Below the pieces are notes generated by a model. That model was not told the DNA's origin and ran no database searches. It saw only the letters and a list, made by a program, of their open reading frames with translations. This document shows, piece after piece, positions 34,741 through 44,309 of a stretch of 64,000 nt of DNA (positions within the stretch are counted from its first letter, which is position 1; the number at the start of each line of letters is the position of its first letter). The DNA lies in assembly GCF_015163715.1 (NCBI RefSeq), contig NZ_JADDUM010000027.1, positions 34,343 through 98,342 of the forward strand, written 5' to 3'. The position numbers and the translations under genes are program-made. The stretch is from Pseudomonas cyclaminis (GTDB lineage Bacteria; Pseudomonadota; Gammaproteobacteria; Pseudomonadales; Pseudomonadaceae).

Positions 34741-36030
34741 ATGGCCTTCCTCGCACTCGGTATTAACCACAAGACTGCCTCCGTAGACGTGCGCGAGCGC
34801 GTGGCGTTTACGCCAGAGCAGTTGGTTGAGGCCTTGCAGCAGCTCTGCCGGCTCACCGACAGCCGCGAAGCTGCGATCCTTTCAACCTGCAATCGCAGCG
34901 AGCTTTATATAGAGCAGGAACATCTTTCAGCGGATGTCGTCCTGCGGTGGCTGGCCGATTACCACCATTTGAGCCTCGACGACCTGCGCGCCTGCGCGTA
35001 TGTGCACGAAGAGGATGCGGCAGTTCGTCACATGATGCGCGTCGCCGCCGGTCTTGATTCGCTGGTGTTGGGCGAGCCGCAGATCCTGGGCCAGATGAAG
35101 TCCGCCTACGCCGTGGCGCGTGAGGCCGGCACCGTCGGTCCGTTGCTGGGCCGGCTGTTCCAGGCCACGTTCAATTCTGCCAAGCAGGTGCGCACCGACA
35201 CCGCCATCGGCGAAAACCCGGTCTCGGTAGCATTTGCCGCCGTCAGCCTGGCCAAGCAGATTTTCAGCGACTTGCAGCGCAGTCAGGCCTTGCTGATTGG
35301 CGCCGGCGAGACCATCACCCTGGTCGCCCGTCACCTGCATGACCTGGGTGTGAAGCGCATCGTGGTCGCCAACCGCACCCTGGAGCGCGCCAGCATCCTC
35401 GCCGAACAATTCGGTGCCCACGCCGTGCTGCTGGCGGATATCCCGGCCGAACTGGTGCGCAGCGATATCGTCATCAGTTCCACCGCCAGCCAACTGCCTA
35501 TCCTCGGCAAGGGCGCGGTGGAAAGCGCGCTGAAGCTACGCAAGCACAAACCGATCTTCATGGTGGATATCGCCGTACCCCGGGATATCGAGCCCGAAGT
35601 CGGCGAGTTGGACGACGTTTACCTCTATAGCGTCGACGATTTGCACGAAGTGGTCGCCGAAAACCTCAAGAGCCGCCAGGGTGCAGCCCAGGCCGCTGAA
35701 GAAATGGTCAGCACCGGCGCCGAAGATTTTATGGTGCGCCTGCGTGAACTGGCGGCGGTGGACGTGCTCAAGGCGTATCGTCAGCAGGGCGAACGCCTGC
35801 GCGACGAGGAGCTGGTCAAGGCCCAGCGTTTGCTGGCCAACGGCAGCAGCGCCGAAGAGGTGCTGATGCAATTGGCCCGTGGCCTGACCAACAAGCTACT
35901 TCACGCCCCCAGCGTACAGCTTAAAAAATTGACTGCCGAAGGCCGCCTCGATGCGCTGGCCATGGCCCAGGAACTCTTTGCCCTCGGTGAGGGCGCGTCA
36001 GATAGCTCTTCGGATAAAAAATCGCAATGA
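34741..36030 (+). CDS. hemA: Glutamyl-tRNA reductase
   Basis: A 429-residue enzyme, first step of the C5 tetrapyrrole pathway. Catalytic Cys50 in [30 protein letters not shown] (about 106-125); NADPH-binding [21 protein letters not shown] (about 183-203). The C-terminal dimerisation helix ends with a Ser/Asp/Lys tail. The ATG of prfA overlaps its stop (ATGA), so the two are translated together. Confidence 0.97.
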   Translation: MAFLALGINHKTASVDVRERVAFTPEQLVEALQQLCRLTDSREAAILSTCNRSELYIEQEHLSADVVLRWLADYHHLSLDDLRACAYVHEEDAAVRHMMRVAAGLDSLVLGEPQILGQMKSAYAVAREAGTVGPLLGRLFQATFNSAKQVRTDTAIGENPVSVAFAAVSLAKQIFSDLQRSQALLIGAGETITLVARHLHDLGVKRIVVANRTLERASILAEQFGAHAVLLADIPAELVRSDIVISSTASQLPILGKGAVESALKLRKHKPIFMVDIAVPRDIEPEVGELDDVYLYSVDDLHEVVAENLKSRQGAAQAAEEMVSTGAEDFMVRLRELAAVDVLKAYRQQGERLRDEELVKAQRLLANGSSAEEVLMQLARGLTNKLLHAPSVQLKKLTAEGRLDALAMAQELFALGEGASDSSSDKKSQ

Positions 36031-37108
36031 AAGCGTCACTGCTCAATAAACTGGACGTGCTCCAGGACCGCTTCGAAGAACTGACCGCCTTGCTCGGCGA
36101 TGGCGAAGTCATCTCCGATCAGACCAAGTTCCGCACCTATTCCAAGGAGTACGCGGAAGTTGAGCCGATCGTCACCACCTATGCGCAATGGTTGAAAACC
36201 CAGGCCGACCTTGAAGGCGCCCAGGCGCTGCTCAAGGACAGCGACCCGGACATGCGCGAAATGGCCGTGGAAGAAGTCCGCGAAGCCAAGGACAAGTTGA
36301 TCGCGCTGGAAGGCGACCTGCAACGCATGCTGCTGCCCAAGGACCCCAACGACGGGCGCAACGTGTTCCTCGAAATCCGCGCAGGCACCGGTGGCGACGA
36401 AGCGGCGATTTTCTCCGGCGACCTGTTCCGCATGTATTCACGCTATGCCGAGCGACGTGGCTGGCGCGTGGAGATCCTGTCCGAGAACGAGGGCGAGCAC
36501 GGCGGCTATAAAGAAGTCATTGCGCGGGTCGAAGGCGAAAATGTCTACGGCAAGCTGAAGTTCGAATCCGGCGCGCACCGCGTACAACGTGTACCGGCGA
36601 CTGAGTCCCAGGGCCGTATCCACACCTCCGCGTGCACCGTGGCCGTGTTGCCTGAGCCGGACGAGCAGGAAGCCATCGAGATCAACCCGGCGGACCTGCG
36701 GGTCGACACTTACCGCTCGTCGGGTGCCGGTGGTCAGCACGTCAACAAGACCGACTCGGCAATCCGTATCACCACTTGCCGTCGGGCATCGTGGTTGAAT
36801 GCCAGGAAGAACGTTCCCAGCACAAGAACCGGGCCCGGGCCATGTCCTGGTTGTCGGCCAAGCTCAATGACCAGCAGACCAGCGCCGCCGCCAACGCGAT
36901 TGCCAGCGAGCGCAAGTTGCTGGTGGGTTCGGGCGATCGTTCCGAGCGCATCCGTACCTACAACTTTGCCCAGGGCCGGGTCACTGACCACCGGGTCAAC
37001 CTGACCCTTTACTCCCTCGACGAGATTCTCGCCGGCGGCGTCGATGCGGTGATCGAGCCTTTGCTCGCCGAGTACCAGGCCGACCAATTGGCTGCGATAG
37101 GTGAATAA
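36027..37108 (+). CDS. prfA: Peptide chain release factor 1, frameshifted in this sequence
   Basis: RF1 terminates translation at UAG and UAA. The first frame is normal through the catalytic GGQ loop ([19 protein letters not shown], about 230-248) and then loses frame at about 36773, where ACCACTTG stands for expected ACCCACTTG. The other frame continues [20 protein letters not shown] to ADQLAAIGE at 37108. With one C added the product is 360 residues, exactly the RF1 length. RF1 is normally essential, so a missing base in the assembly is much more likely than a real mutation. The PxT anticodon-like motif region lies in the intact first part. Confidence 0.95.
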
Positions 37109-37939
37109 ATGACCATCATCGCCAGCCTGCTGCGCGCCGCCGACCTGCCAGACTCGCCCACCGCGCGCCTGGACGTGGAATTGCTGCTGGCCGCTGCCCT
37201 GGGCAAGTCCCGCAGCTACCTGCACACCTGGCCGGAAAAAATCGTCAGCAGCGAAGACGCGCTGACCTTTGCCGACTACCTCCAGCGCCGTCGCGCCGGT
37301 GAGCCGGTGGCCTATATTCTCGGCCAGCAGGGCTTCTGGAAGCTGGACCTGGAGGTCGCGCCCCACACGCTGATCCCGCGTCCGGACACTGAGTTGCTGG
37401 TAGAGGCTGCCCTGGAATTGTTGCCGGCCACGCCTACCCAGGTCCTCGACCTCGGCACGGGTAGCGGCGCTATCGCATTGGCCCTGGCCAGCGAGCGCCC
37501 GGCCTGGCACGTCACGGCCGTTGACCGCGTGCTGGAAGCCGTGGCCCTGGCCGAGCGCAATCGCCAGCGTCTGCACCTCAATAACGCCACAGTGCTGAGC
37601 AGTCATTGGTTCAGCGCGTTGCAAGGTCGCCGTTACGACCTGATCATCAGTAATCCGCCGTATATCGCCGACAATGACCCGCATCTGGTTGCGGGCGATG
37701 TACGTTTTGAACCGGCCAGCGCCCTGGTGGCGGGCCATGACGGTTTGGACGACCTGCGGTTGATCATCAACGAGGCCCCGGCCTACCTGAGTGCCGGTGG
37801 TTGGTTGCTGCTCGAACACGGCTACGACCAGGCCCTGGCCGTGCGTGATCTGCTGCTGGGCCAGGGCTTTGAGGGCGTGCACAGTCGCATCGACCTCGGC
37901 GGCCACGAACGCATCACCTTGGGACATCGCCCGTGCTGA
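37109..37939 (+). CDS. prmC: Release factor glutamine methyltransferase
   Basis: A 276-residue SAM-dependent enzyme that methylates the Gln of the GGQ motif in RF1/RF2. N-terminal helical RF-binding domain; LDLGTGSGAIALALASERP (about 113-131) is the SAM site; the catalytic NPPY (ISNPPYIADNDPHL, about 183-196) is intact. It begins at the base after the prfA stop, so substrate and modifying enzyme are co-expressed. Confidence 0.96.
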   Translation: MTIIASLLRAADLPDSPTARLDVELLLAAALGKSRSYLHTWPEKIVSSEDALTFADYLQRRRAGEPVAYILGQQGFWKLDLEVAPHTLIPRPDTELLVEAALELLPATPTQVLDLGTGSGAIALALASERPAWHVTAVDRVLEAVALAERNRQRLHLNNATVLSSHWFSALQGRRYDLIISNPPYIADNDPHLVAGDVRFEPASALVAGHDGLDDLRLIINEAPAYLSAGGWLLLEHGYDQALAVRDLLLGQGFEGVHSRIDLGGHERITLGHRPC

Positions 37940-38688
37940 CCGATCAGGAGCTGTTGCGCTATAGCCGACAGATTCTGTTGCAGCATGTCGACATCGAAGG
38001 CCAGTTGCGCCTTAAAAACAGCCGTGCACTGATCATCGGCCTCGGTGGCCTGGGCGCGCCAGTGGCGCTGTACCTGGCCGCTGCGGGCGTGGGCGAACTG
38101 CATTTGGCCGACTTCGACACCGTCGACCTGACCAACCTGCAACGCCAGATCATCCATGACACCGACAGCGTCGGGCAGACCAAGGTCGACTCGGCCCTGC
38201 GCCGCCTGACCGCCATCAACCCTGAAATCACGTTGGTCGCCCATCGCACCGCGCTGGACGCCGACTCCCTGGCGGCGGCAGTGGCGGCGGTGGACGTGGT
38301 GCTTGATTGCAGCGACAACTTCTCCACGCGTGAAGCGGTCAACGCCGCCTGCGTTATCGCGGCCAAGCCGTTGATCAGCGGGGCAGCGATTCGCCTGGAA
38401 GGCCAATTGTCGGTGTTCGACCCGCGTCGCGCCGACAGTCCGTGTTATCACTGTTTATACGGGCACGGCAGCGACACCGAACTCACCTGCAGCGAAGCGG
38501 GTGTGGTCGGGCCGTTGGTGGGGCTTGTCGGTAGCCTGCAAGCCTTGGAAGCCTTGAAGTTGCTGGCCGGTTTCGGTGAGCCGCTGGTGGGCCGCTTGCT
38601 ACTGATCGACGCCTTGACCACACGTTTTCGAGAATTGCGCGTCAAGCGTGATCCCGGTTGCAGTGTCTGCGGGACGCAACATGGTTAA
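37933..38688 (+). CDS. moeB: MoeB/ThiF-family adenylyltransferase
   Basis: A 251-residue E1-like enzyme that adenylates the C-terminus of MoaD- or ThiS-type sulfur carriers. Nucleotide loop [21 protein letters not shown] (about 33-53), [20 protein letters not shown] (about 56-75), the C-x-x-C zinc site near CYHCLYGHG (about 173) and the second one at CSVCGTQ. No rhodanese domain, so it is the short MoeB type. The stop overlaps murI by eight bases. MoeB in molybdopterin synthesis is likelier than ThiF by gene order. Confidence 0.9.
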   Translation: MLTDQELLRYSRQILLQHVDIEGQLRLKNSRALIIGLGGLGAPVALYLAAAGVGELHLADFDTVDLTNLQRQIIHDTDSVGQTKVDSALRRLTAINPEITLVAHRTALDADSLAAAVAAVDVVLDCSDNFSTREAVNAACVIAAKPLISGAAIRLEGQLSVFDPRRADSPCYHCLYGHGSDTELTCSEAGVVGPLVGLVGSLQALEALKLLAGFGEPLVGRLLLIDALTTRFRELRVKRDPGCSVCGTQHG

Positions 38689-39475
38689 GGATGCGCCGAT
38701 CGGTGTGTTCGATTCCGGCGTCGGCGGTTTGTCGGTGCTGGATGAAATCCAGCAGCTATTGCCCCACGAATCGCTGTTGTATGTGGCCGATTGCGGGCAT
38801 ATCCCCTATGGCGAGAAAACCCCCGAATTTATTCGTGAGCGCTCGCGACGGGTCGCTGAGTTTTTCCACGAACAGGGTGCCAAGGCTTTCGTGATTGCCT
38901 GCAACACCGCCACCGTCGCCGCCGTTGCCGATTTACGCCAGGACTACCCCGACTGGCCGTTGGTGGGCATGGAGCCCGCCGTCAAGCCAGCGGCTGCCGC
39001 CACCCGCAGTGGCGTGGTCGGCGTGCTGGCCACCACCGGCACCCTGCAAAGTGCCAAGTTCGCCGCGCTGCTCGACCGTTTCGCCACCGATGTACGGGTG
39101 ATCACCCAACCGTGCCCCGGCCTGGTGGAACTGATTGAAACCGGCGACCTGAACAGCCCGGCCCTGCGCCAGTTGCTGCAGGGTTACATCGAGCCGCTGC
39201 TCAACGCCGGTTGCGACACCATCATCCTCGGTTGCACCCACTATCCCTTCCTGAAGCCCCTCCTGGCACAGATGCTGCCCCCCAGCATCGTCCTTATCGA
39301 CACCGGCGCCGCCGTGGCCCGCCAGCTCAAGCGTTTGTTGGGCGAGCGCGACCTGCTGGCCCACGGCGATCCTGAACCTGCGCAGTTCTGGACCAGCGGT
39401 GATGTGTGTCATCTAAGAAATATCCTACCCACACTATGGAAACATTCCGCAGTTGTGCGAAGCTTCGGCTCGTGA
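38681..39475 (+). CDS. murI: Glutamate racemase
   Basis: A 264-residue cofactor-independent racemase that supplies D-Glu for peptidoglycan. Catalytic cysteines in [11 protein letters not shown] (about 70-80) and [10 protein letters not shown] (about 182-191); [14 protein letters not shown] (about 6-19) at the N-terminus. ATG 38681 is chosen since it gives the usual length; an upstream start falls within moeB. Confidence 0.95.
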   Translation: MVKDAPIGVFDSGVGGLSVLDEIQQLLPHESLLYVADCGHIPYGEKTPEFIRERSRRVAEFFHEQGAKAFVIACNTATVAAVADLRQDYPDWPLVGMEPAVKPAAAATRSGVVGVLATTGTLQSAKFAALLDRFATDVRVITQPCPGLVELIETGDLNSPALRQLLQGYIEPLLNAGCDTIILGCTHYPFLKPLLAQMLPPSIVLIDTGAAVARQLKRLLGERDLLAHGDPEPAQFWTSGDVCHLRNILPTLWKHSAVVRSFGS

Positions 39476-39577
39476 AAATTTCGTGAAATGTCGCTGAACT
39501 TCTGGCTCTGAGTCAGCTTCTATAGCGAGATGGCTTGTAAAAAATCATACAACTTCGTTCTCAAAGGACTGTTTCTT

Positions 39578-40096
39578 ATGAAGCGCTTGTTCTGTTTGGC
39601 CGCGATTGCGGCCGTAGTGGTGGGACACTCGGTTTCGGCCCAGGCTGCTGGCCTGGAGTTTGGCGTAGGCAGCACCAGCGACTCGACCATGACCTACCGA
39701 TTGGGGCTCACGTCGGACTGGGATAAAAGCTGGTGGCAGAGCGATGTGGGTCGCCTGACCGGTTACTGGAGCGGCGCTTATACCTACTGGGATGGCGACA
39801 AGCGCGCCAGTGCCAGCAGCCTGTCGTTCTCGCCGGTGTTCGTGTATGAGTTTGCCGGGGAATCGGTCAAGCCTTACATCGAGGCGGGGATCGGGGTGGC
39901 GGTGTTCTCCCGCACGAAGTTGGAAGACAACAACATCGGCCAGGCCTTTCAGTTCGAAGACCGTTTGGGGTTCGGCCTGCGGTTTACCGGTGGGCATGAA
40001 GTGGGCATTCGTGCCACGCACTACTCCAATGCCGGGATCAGCAGCAACAATGATGGGGTAGAGAGTTACTCGTTGCACTACACCCTGCAGCTGTAA
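39578..40096 (+). CDS. pagL: Lipid A 3-O-deacylase PagL family (acyloxyacyl hydrolase)
   Basis: About 172 residues from ATG 39578 (AAAGGA upstream). Signal peptide MKRLFCLAAIAAVVVGHSVSAQA, then an eight-stranded beta-barrel pattern ending in Tyr-Thr-Leu-Gln-Leu. The catalytic His-x-Ser (HYSNAG near the C-terminus) is present. PagL removes the 3-O acyl chain from lipid A in the outer membrane and alters LPS recognition. It is monocistronic and followed by a palindromic terminator-like repeat. The short upstream frame from 39530 is not used. Confidence 0.85.
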   Translation: MKRLFCLAAIAAVVVGHSVSAQAAGLEFGVGSTSDSTMTYRLGLTSDWDKSWWQSDVGRLTGYWSGAYTYWDGDKRASASSLSFSPVFVYEFAGESVKPYIEAGIGVAVFSRTKLEDNNIGQAFQFEDRLGFGLRFTGGHEVGIRATHYSNAGISSNNDGVESYSLHYTLQL

Positions 40097-40110
40097 TTGC
40101 GCAAATCCCT

Positions 40111-40138
40111 TGTGTGAGGGGGCAAGCCCCCTCACACA
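40111..40138. repeat. REP-like palindrome, probable bidirectional terminator
   Basis: TGTGTGAGGGGG-CAAG-CCCCCTCACACA, perfectly self-complementary, between the convergent pagL and YkgJ genes. It belongs to the same family as the elements at 52318, 56593 and 60086. Confidence 0.8.
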
Positions 40139-40161
40139 TTTAATCTTCATCGGTCTTTGGG

Positions 40162-40467
40162 TCAGCGATACGCCGTCGCAATCCCCTGGCGCTCTTCGAT
40201 GCACTCCGGTGCGCCCATCTCGAATTCCCGGCAAATCAGCGGCCGACGCTCATAGATCGTGCACATCATCGTGTCCCGATCCAGCGCCGCACACCAGCCG
40301 TCGTCCAGGCGCAGCATCACTTCGCCGCCCCAATCGTCAGTGTCGATATAGCGCTCCGGCACGCCGGTGTCGGTGATCAGCATGACTTCCAGCTGGCAGC
40401 AACAGGCCGCGCACGTCGAGCAGGTGACGGCGGACTCAGTGATTTGGGTGTGGGGGATGTTGGTCAT
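40162..40467 (-). CDS. YkgJ-family zinc/iron-chelating cysteine-cluster protein
   Basis: A 101-residue protein with the family pattern CSTCAACCC (about 13-21), then CAALDRDTMMCTIYERRPLICREF (about 59-82). Eight or more cysteines suggest a bound metal. ATG 40467 is preferred; extension upstream enters a repeat. The function is unknown. It lies at the end of the large minus-strand run but is separated from it by a 52-base repeat-containing gap. Confidence 0.85.
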   Translation of the reverse strand: MTNIPHTQITESAVTCSTCAACCCQLEVMLITDTGVPERYIDTDDWGGEVMLRLDDGWCAALDRDTMMCTIYERRPLICREFEMGAPECIEERQGIATAYR

Positions 40468-40471
40468 GGCG

Positions 40472-40503
40472 GCAGCTTCAAGCTTTGAGCGGCAAGCTGC
40501 AAG
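40472..40503. repeat. GCAGCTT...AAGCTGC repeat, copy 1
   Basis: A 32-base element with the core GAGCGGCAAGCTGCAAG and self-complementary ends GCAGCTT/AAGCTGC. Related copies flank the four-helix-bundle gene at 57672-57704 and 58131-58168. Confidence 0.6.
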
Positions 40504-40519
40504 AAAAAGCCGACCGGCT

Positions 40520-41005
40520 TCAGTATTTTGTCGCGGCGCGAGCAAGCAGTACAAAGAGCGCAGCCCACAGCAGTGCCAAGCCGAACAGGCTCGGCCACAG
40601 CGCGTAACCGAAGCTCACCCCGGCCAGTTGGCTGCCTGCGTAATAAGACATGGGGCCGCCCACGGCGCCCAATAGGGCTGCGCGCCAGCGAGGCCGGGTG
40701 CTCCAGGCCAAACAATGACGCAGTGTCGTCGCCAGTAGCGCCCATAGCAGCATCAACCAGAACGGAATCAGCGGGCCCGGCTCGGTGAACTGAAACACGC
40801 CCAGCGTGCGTAACGCCGTATCCAGCAATGTGCCCAGCACCGTCACGCTGAGAATCAGTCTGCCGTCTTCGGCCCATGAACTTATCCACAGCAGATGAAC
40901 AGCCAGCGCAGCGAGCCCAACGAGTAACCACCCGCTGTCGCCACCCAGTACACACGCAAACCAGCCGCACTGGAACAGCGCGGCATTGGCCAGGTTTTTA
41001 AGCAT
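40520..41005 (-). CDS. DUF2878 membrane protein
   Basis: A 161-residue protein with about five membrane helices (WLLVGLAALAVHLLWI, LILSVTVLGTLLDTALRTL, LIPFWLMLLWALLATTLRHCL, and others), matching DUF2878. It starts inside the end of the Cfa-like gene (overlap 8 bases), so it is co-translated. Related genes are often next to Cfa-like and DUF1365 genes in light or singlet-oxygen regulons; the role is unknown, perhaps lipid export or membrane maintenance. Confidence 0.82.
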   Translation of the reverse strand: MLKNLANAALFQCGWFACVLGGDSGWLLVGLAALAVHLLWISSWAEDGRLILSVTVLGTLLDTALRTLGVFQFTEPGPLIPFWLMLLWALLATTLRHCLAWSTRPRWRAALLGAVGGPMSYYAGSQLAGVSFGYALWPSLFGLALLWAALFVLLARAATKY

Positions 41006-42269
41006 TGAAGCGCCCGAGCAACGGAGGGGTGATCGCTGCCGGTTTGGCCAGCAGCAATTGCGCGGTGCCGATGGTGCGCTCCATAAAGCCACCTTCGCAG
41101 TAACACAGGTAAAACTCCCACAACCGCAGGAAGTATTCGTCGTAGCCCATTTCTGTCAGGCGGCCGTGAGCGCGACGAAAATTCTCATGCCACAGGCGCA
41201 GGGTTCGCGCGTAGTGCAGGCCAAAGTCTTCCATGTGCAGCAGGTTCATATCGGTGTCGCGGCTGACGATCTGCAGCATGTTCTGCACACTGGGCAAGGC
41301 GCCGCCCGGGAAGATGTAGCGCTGGATAAAGTCCACGCTGTTCTTGGCCTGCTCAAACCGTTGCTCGCGGATAGTGATGGCCTGCAGCAGCATCAGCCCA
41401 TCGCTCTTGAGCAAGTGCGCGCATTGCTTGAAGTAGGTCGGCAGGAAGCGATGGCCCACGGCTTCGATCATCTCGATGGACACCAGCTTGTCGTATTGGC
41501 CAGTGAGGTCGCGATAGTCACTCAGCAGCAATGTGACCTGGTCGTGCAGGCCGAGGGTTTCGATGCGTTTTTCGGTGTAGGCGAACTGCTCCTTGGACAA
41601 GGTCGTGGTGGTGACCTTGCAGCCATAGTGCTGCGCGGCATACAGCGCCATGCTGCCCCAGCCGGTGCCGATTTCCAGCAGGTGGTCGGTGGGCTTGAGT
41701 GCGAGCTTCTGGCAGATGCGTTCCAGCTTGTTCAGTTGCGCCTGTTCCAGGGTGTCGTCGGGGCTCAGAAATTGCGCCGCCGAATACATCATGGTCGGGT
41801 CGAGGAATTCTTCGAACAGGTCGTTGCCCAGGTCGTAATGGGCGGCGATGTTTTTCTGCGAGCCCTTGCGCGTGTTGCGGTTGAGCCAGTGCAGGCCTTG
41901 GGTGAACGGGCGTGCCAGCCGCGCCAGGCCACCTTCCATGGCGTCGAGCACGTCCAGGTTGCTGACCATCACGCGTACCACGGCGGTCAGGTCCGGGCTG
42001 CTCCAATACCCGTGGATAAACGCCTCGCCGGCGCCGATGGAGCCGTTGGCCGCCACCAAGCCCCAGACCGCAGGGTCGAGGATCTGGATTTCCCCCAGCA
42101 AGTGCGCTTCCCGTGCGCCGAACACTTGCCGTTCGCCGTCCTCGATCACCACCAGTTGGCCGTGGCGCAATTGGCTGAGTTGGCGCAGCACACCCTTGCG
42201 CAGCAGCGCACTGGTCACGCCGTTGACGTTCAGGCGGTTGGTCTTGACCGATAAGCTAGGGGATTTCAT
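40998..42269 (-). CDS. Cfa-like fatty-acid methyltransferase (UfaM/CfaB-type)
   Basis: A 423-residue SAM-dependent enzyme of the cyclopropane-fatty-acid synthase family. N-terminal lipid-binding domain; SAM site LLEIGTGWGSMALYAAQHYG (about 195-214); YDLGNDLFEEFLDPTMMYSAA (about 146-166) and FIQRYIFPGG (about 320-329) typical of the family. With the FAD oxidoreductase and DUF1365 genes upstream it fits the sets that make methylated or furan fatty acids (UfaM in P. putida, which is light-inducible). A plain cyclopropane synthase remains possible. All key residues seem intact. Confidence 0.88.
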   Translation of the reverse strand: MKSPSLSVKTNRLNVNGVTSALLRKGVLRQLSQLRHGQLVVIEDGERQVFGAREAHLLGEIQILDPAVWGLVAANGSIGAGEAFIHGYWSSPDLTAVVRVMVSNLDVLDAMEGGLARLARPFTQGLHWLNRNTRKGSQKNIAAHYDLGNDLFEEFLDPTMMYSAAQFLSPDDTLEQAQLNKLERICQKLALKPTDHLLEIGTGWGSMALYAAQHYGCKVTTTTLSKEQFAYTEKRIETLGLHDQVTLLLSDYRDLTGQYDKLVSIEMIEAVGHRFLPTYFKQCAHLLKSDGLMLLQAITIREQRFEQAKNSVDFIQRYIFPGGALPSVQNMLQIVSRDTDMNLLHMEDFGLHYARTLRLWHENFRRAHGRLTEMGYDEYFLRLWEFYLCYCEGGFMERTIGTAQLLLAKPAAITPPLLGRFNA

Positions 42270-43065
42270 GGCGGCGATCCTTGGTATACCCGACGGCTGT
42301 ACGAGAGGCGCCATCGGCGGCCCGGTGGGAAAAAATCGGTGTGCGCTTAAGAAAAAGGCGCAGCGCCTGCCAGTAAATGGCCAGGCACGTCTTGGCGGTC
42401 ATCCACGGAAATCGCCACAAGTAGCGATGCAGACTGGCGCGGTTCAGCGCTTCCTTTTGCAGGCTCAAGGTGGCGTCGAACACTTTCAGCTCGCCCTGCC
42501 AGTCGGCCATGTGCACGCCGAGCCTGGCGGCGGGCGGGCTGAAGCTCATGCGGTATTCCAGGTCGCGGGGCAAGAACGGCGACACATGGAAGACCTTGGC
42601 CACGGCGAAATGCTGGTGCTCATCAGCGTTCAGGGCCTGGGCCGGCAGCACGTAGTGGTAGCGCTCGCGCCACGGGGTGTTGGTCACTTCACACAGGATC
42701 GCGGCCAGTTGCCCATCGGCCTCGAAGCAGTAGAAGAAACTCACGGGATTAAAGGCCAGGCCCCAACTGCGGGCCTGGGTCAGTAGGCAGATAACGCCCT
42801 GAGGCGTACGCCCCAGCGCCTTGCCGACTTCCTGGCGCACGGCATCGCTCAAGCTCATGCCGTGGCGCGTGAATTCACGCAGGTAATCCTGCTGACGAAA
42901 ACCGAAGGGCGCCAGGCGACTGTGCCCCGCCAACGGCGACAGCCCGAGGACTTCGTCTTGTTCGCTCAAGTCCAGGTACAGCAGGCCGATGCGGTAGCGA
43001 AAGGCATGGGCCTTGGGCGCAAACCGTCGATGGGCAATCCAGCCGCTGTACAGGGCGCTGTTCAC
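42256..43065 (-). CDS. DUF1365 protein
   Basis: A 269-residue protein starting at GTG 43065 (GTGA overlap with the oxidoreductase stop). Family landmarks: LYSGWIAHRRFAPKAHAFRY (about 5-24), LAFNPVSFFYCFEADGQLAAI (about 109-129), VAKVFHVSPFLP (about 161-172). DUF1365 genes travel with Cfa-like and FAD-dependent oxidoreductase genes; the protein probably takes part in modifying unsaturated acyl chains. No catalytic residue is established. Followed by the Cfa-like gene with a 14-base overlap. Confidence 0.86.
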   Translation of the reverse strand: MNSALYSGWIAHRRFAPKAHAFRYRIGLLYLDLSEQDEVLGLSPLAGHSRLAPFGFRQQDYLREFTRHGMSLSDAVRQEVGKALGRTPQGVICLLTQARSWGLAFNPVSFFYCFEADGQLAAILCEVTNTPWRERYHYVLPAQALNADEHQHFAVAKVFHVSPFLPRDLEYRMSFSPPAARLGVHMADWQGELKVFDATLSLQKEALNRASLHRYLWRFPWMTAKTCLAIYWQALRLFLKRTPIFSHRAADGASRTAVGYTKDRRHEIP

Positions 43066-44309
43066 AGGGTTTCCCCAAAGGCCTGGGCCACGCGCAGGGC
43101 GCTGACCACGCCGTCTTCGTGGAAGCCATTGGCCCAGTAGGCGCCGCAATAAAAGGTGTTGCGCGCCCCGGCCAGTTCTTCCCAGCGGTTTTGCGCGGCC
43201 ACCGCCGCCAAGCTGTATTGCGGATGGGCGTAGGTGTAGCGCGCAAGGATCTTCAGTGGGTTGATCATCGGCGTCTGGTTGAGGCTGACGCAAAAGGTGG
43301 TGGCGCTCTCGATGCCTTGCAGGATGTTCATGTCATAGGTGACGGCTGCCTGGGTCTGGGCGTTGCCGCTCAGCCGGTAATTCCAACTGGCCCAGGCGAG
43401 CTCGCGGTCGGGCAGCAGGCGGGTGTCGGTGTGCAGGACCACGTCGTTGTCGGCGTAGGGCAGGGCACCGAGAATCTCCTGTTCGGCCTGGCTGGGGTCG
43501 GCGAGCAATGCCAGTGCCTGGTCGCTATGGCAGGCGAACACCACCCGGTCAAACGCCTCGCTGCCGGCAGGGCTGTGGATAACTACGCCGTCCCCGGTGC
43601 GCTCGACGTTATGCACAGGGCAATTGAGGCGAATCTGCTCGCGAAAGCGGCGCGTCAACGGTTCGATGTAGCGGCTGGACCCGCCTTCGATCACGCACCA
43701 CTGCGGCCGGTTGTTCACCGACAGCAAGCCGTGGTTCTTGAAAAAGCGCACAAAGAACTGCAACGGAAAGCCCAGCATGTCTGCCAGGGACATCGACCAG
43801 ATCGCCGCGCCCATCGGCACGATGTAGTGCCGCACAAAGCGTTCGCCGTAACCCCCGGCCGCGAGGTAATCGCCCAAGGTCATCTCGGCGCTGATGCGTT
43901 GCTCCTGCAGGTCCAGCGGCGCCTGGCGGTTGAAGCGCAGGATGTCGCGCAACATGCCCCAGAAGCCCGGCGACAGGATATTGCGGCGCTGGGCGAACAG
44001 GCTGTTGAGGTTGTTGCCGTTGTATTCGAACCGGGTGCTTTCGTCGCACACCGAGAAGCTCATCTCGGTGGGTTTGAACGTCACGCCGATCTGCCCCAGC
44101 AAGCGGATGAAGTTGGGATACGTCCAATCGTTGAACACGATAAAGCCGGTGTCCACCGCGTAGCTTTTGCCATCGACGCTGACATCGACTGTATGGGTAT
44201 GCCCGCCGATGCGATTGCCCGCTTCAAACACGGTGACCTCGTGACGGCGGCTGAGCAGATAGGCGCTGGTCAGGCCAGCAATGCCGCTGCCGATAATGGC
44301 GATCTTCAC
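43062..44309 (-). CDS. FAD-dependent amine-oxidase-like desaturase/oxidoreductase
   Basis: A 415-residue flavoprotein. Dinucleotide site MKIAIIGSGIAGLTSAYLLSRRHEV (about 1-25) and NRIGGHTHTVDV (about 32-43); FIVFNDWTYPNFIRLL in the substrate domain. Similar proteins next to Cfa-like and DUF1365 genes are linked to singlet-oxygen response and furan fatty-acid formation (UfaD type). Overlaps the SDR stop and the DUF1365 start by four bases each. The specific reaction here is inference. Confidence 0.86.
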   Translation of the reverse strand: MKIAIIGSGIAGLTSAYLLSRRHEVTVFEAGNRIGGHTHTVDVSVDGKSYAVDTGFIVFNDWTYPNFIRLLGQIGVTFKPTEMSFSVCDESTRFEYNGNNLNSLFAQRRNILSPGFWGMLRDILRFNRQAPLDLQEQRISAEMTLGDYLAAGGYGERFVRHYIVPMGAAIWSMSLADMLGFPLQFFVRFFKNHGLLSVNNRPQWCVIEGGSSRYIEPLTRRFREQIRLNCPVHNVERTGDGVVIHSPAGSEAFDRVVFACHSDQALALLADPSQAEQEILGALPYADNDVVLHTDTRLLPDRELAWASWNYRLSGNAQTQAAVTYDMNILQGIESATTFCVSLNQTPMINPLKILARYTYAHPQYSLAAVAAQNRWEELAGARNTFYCGAYWANGFHEDGVVSALRVAQAFGETL

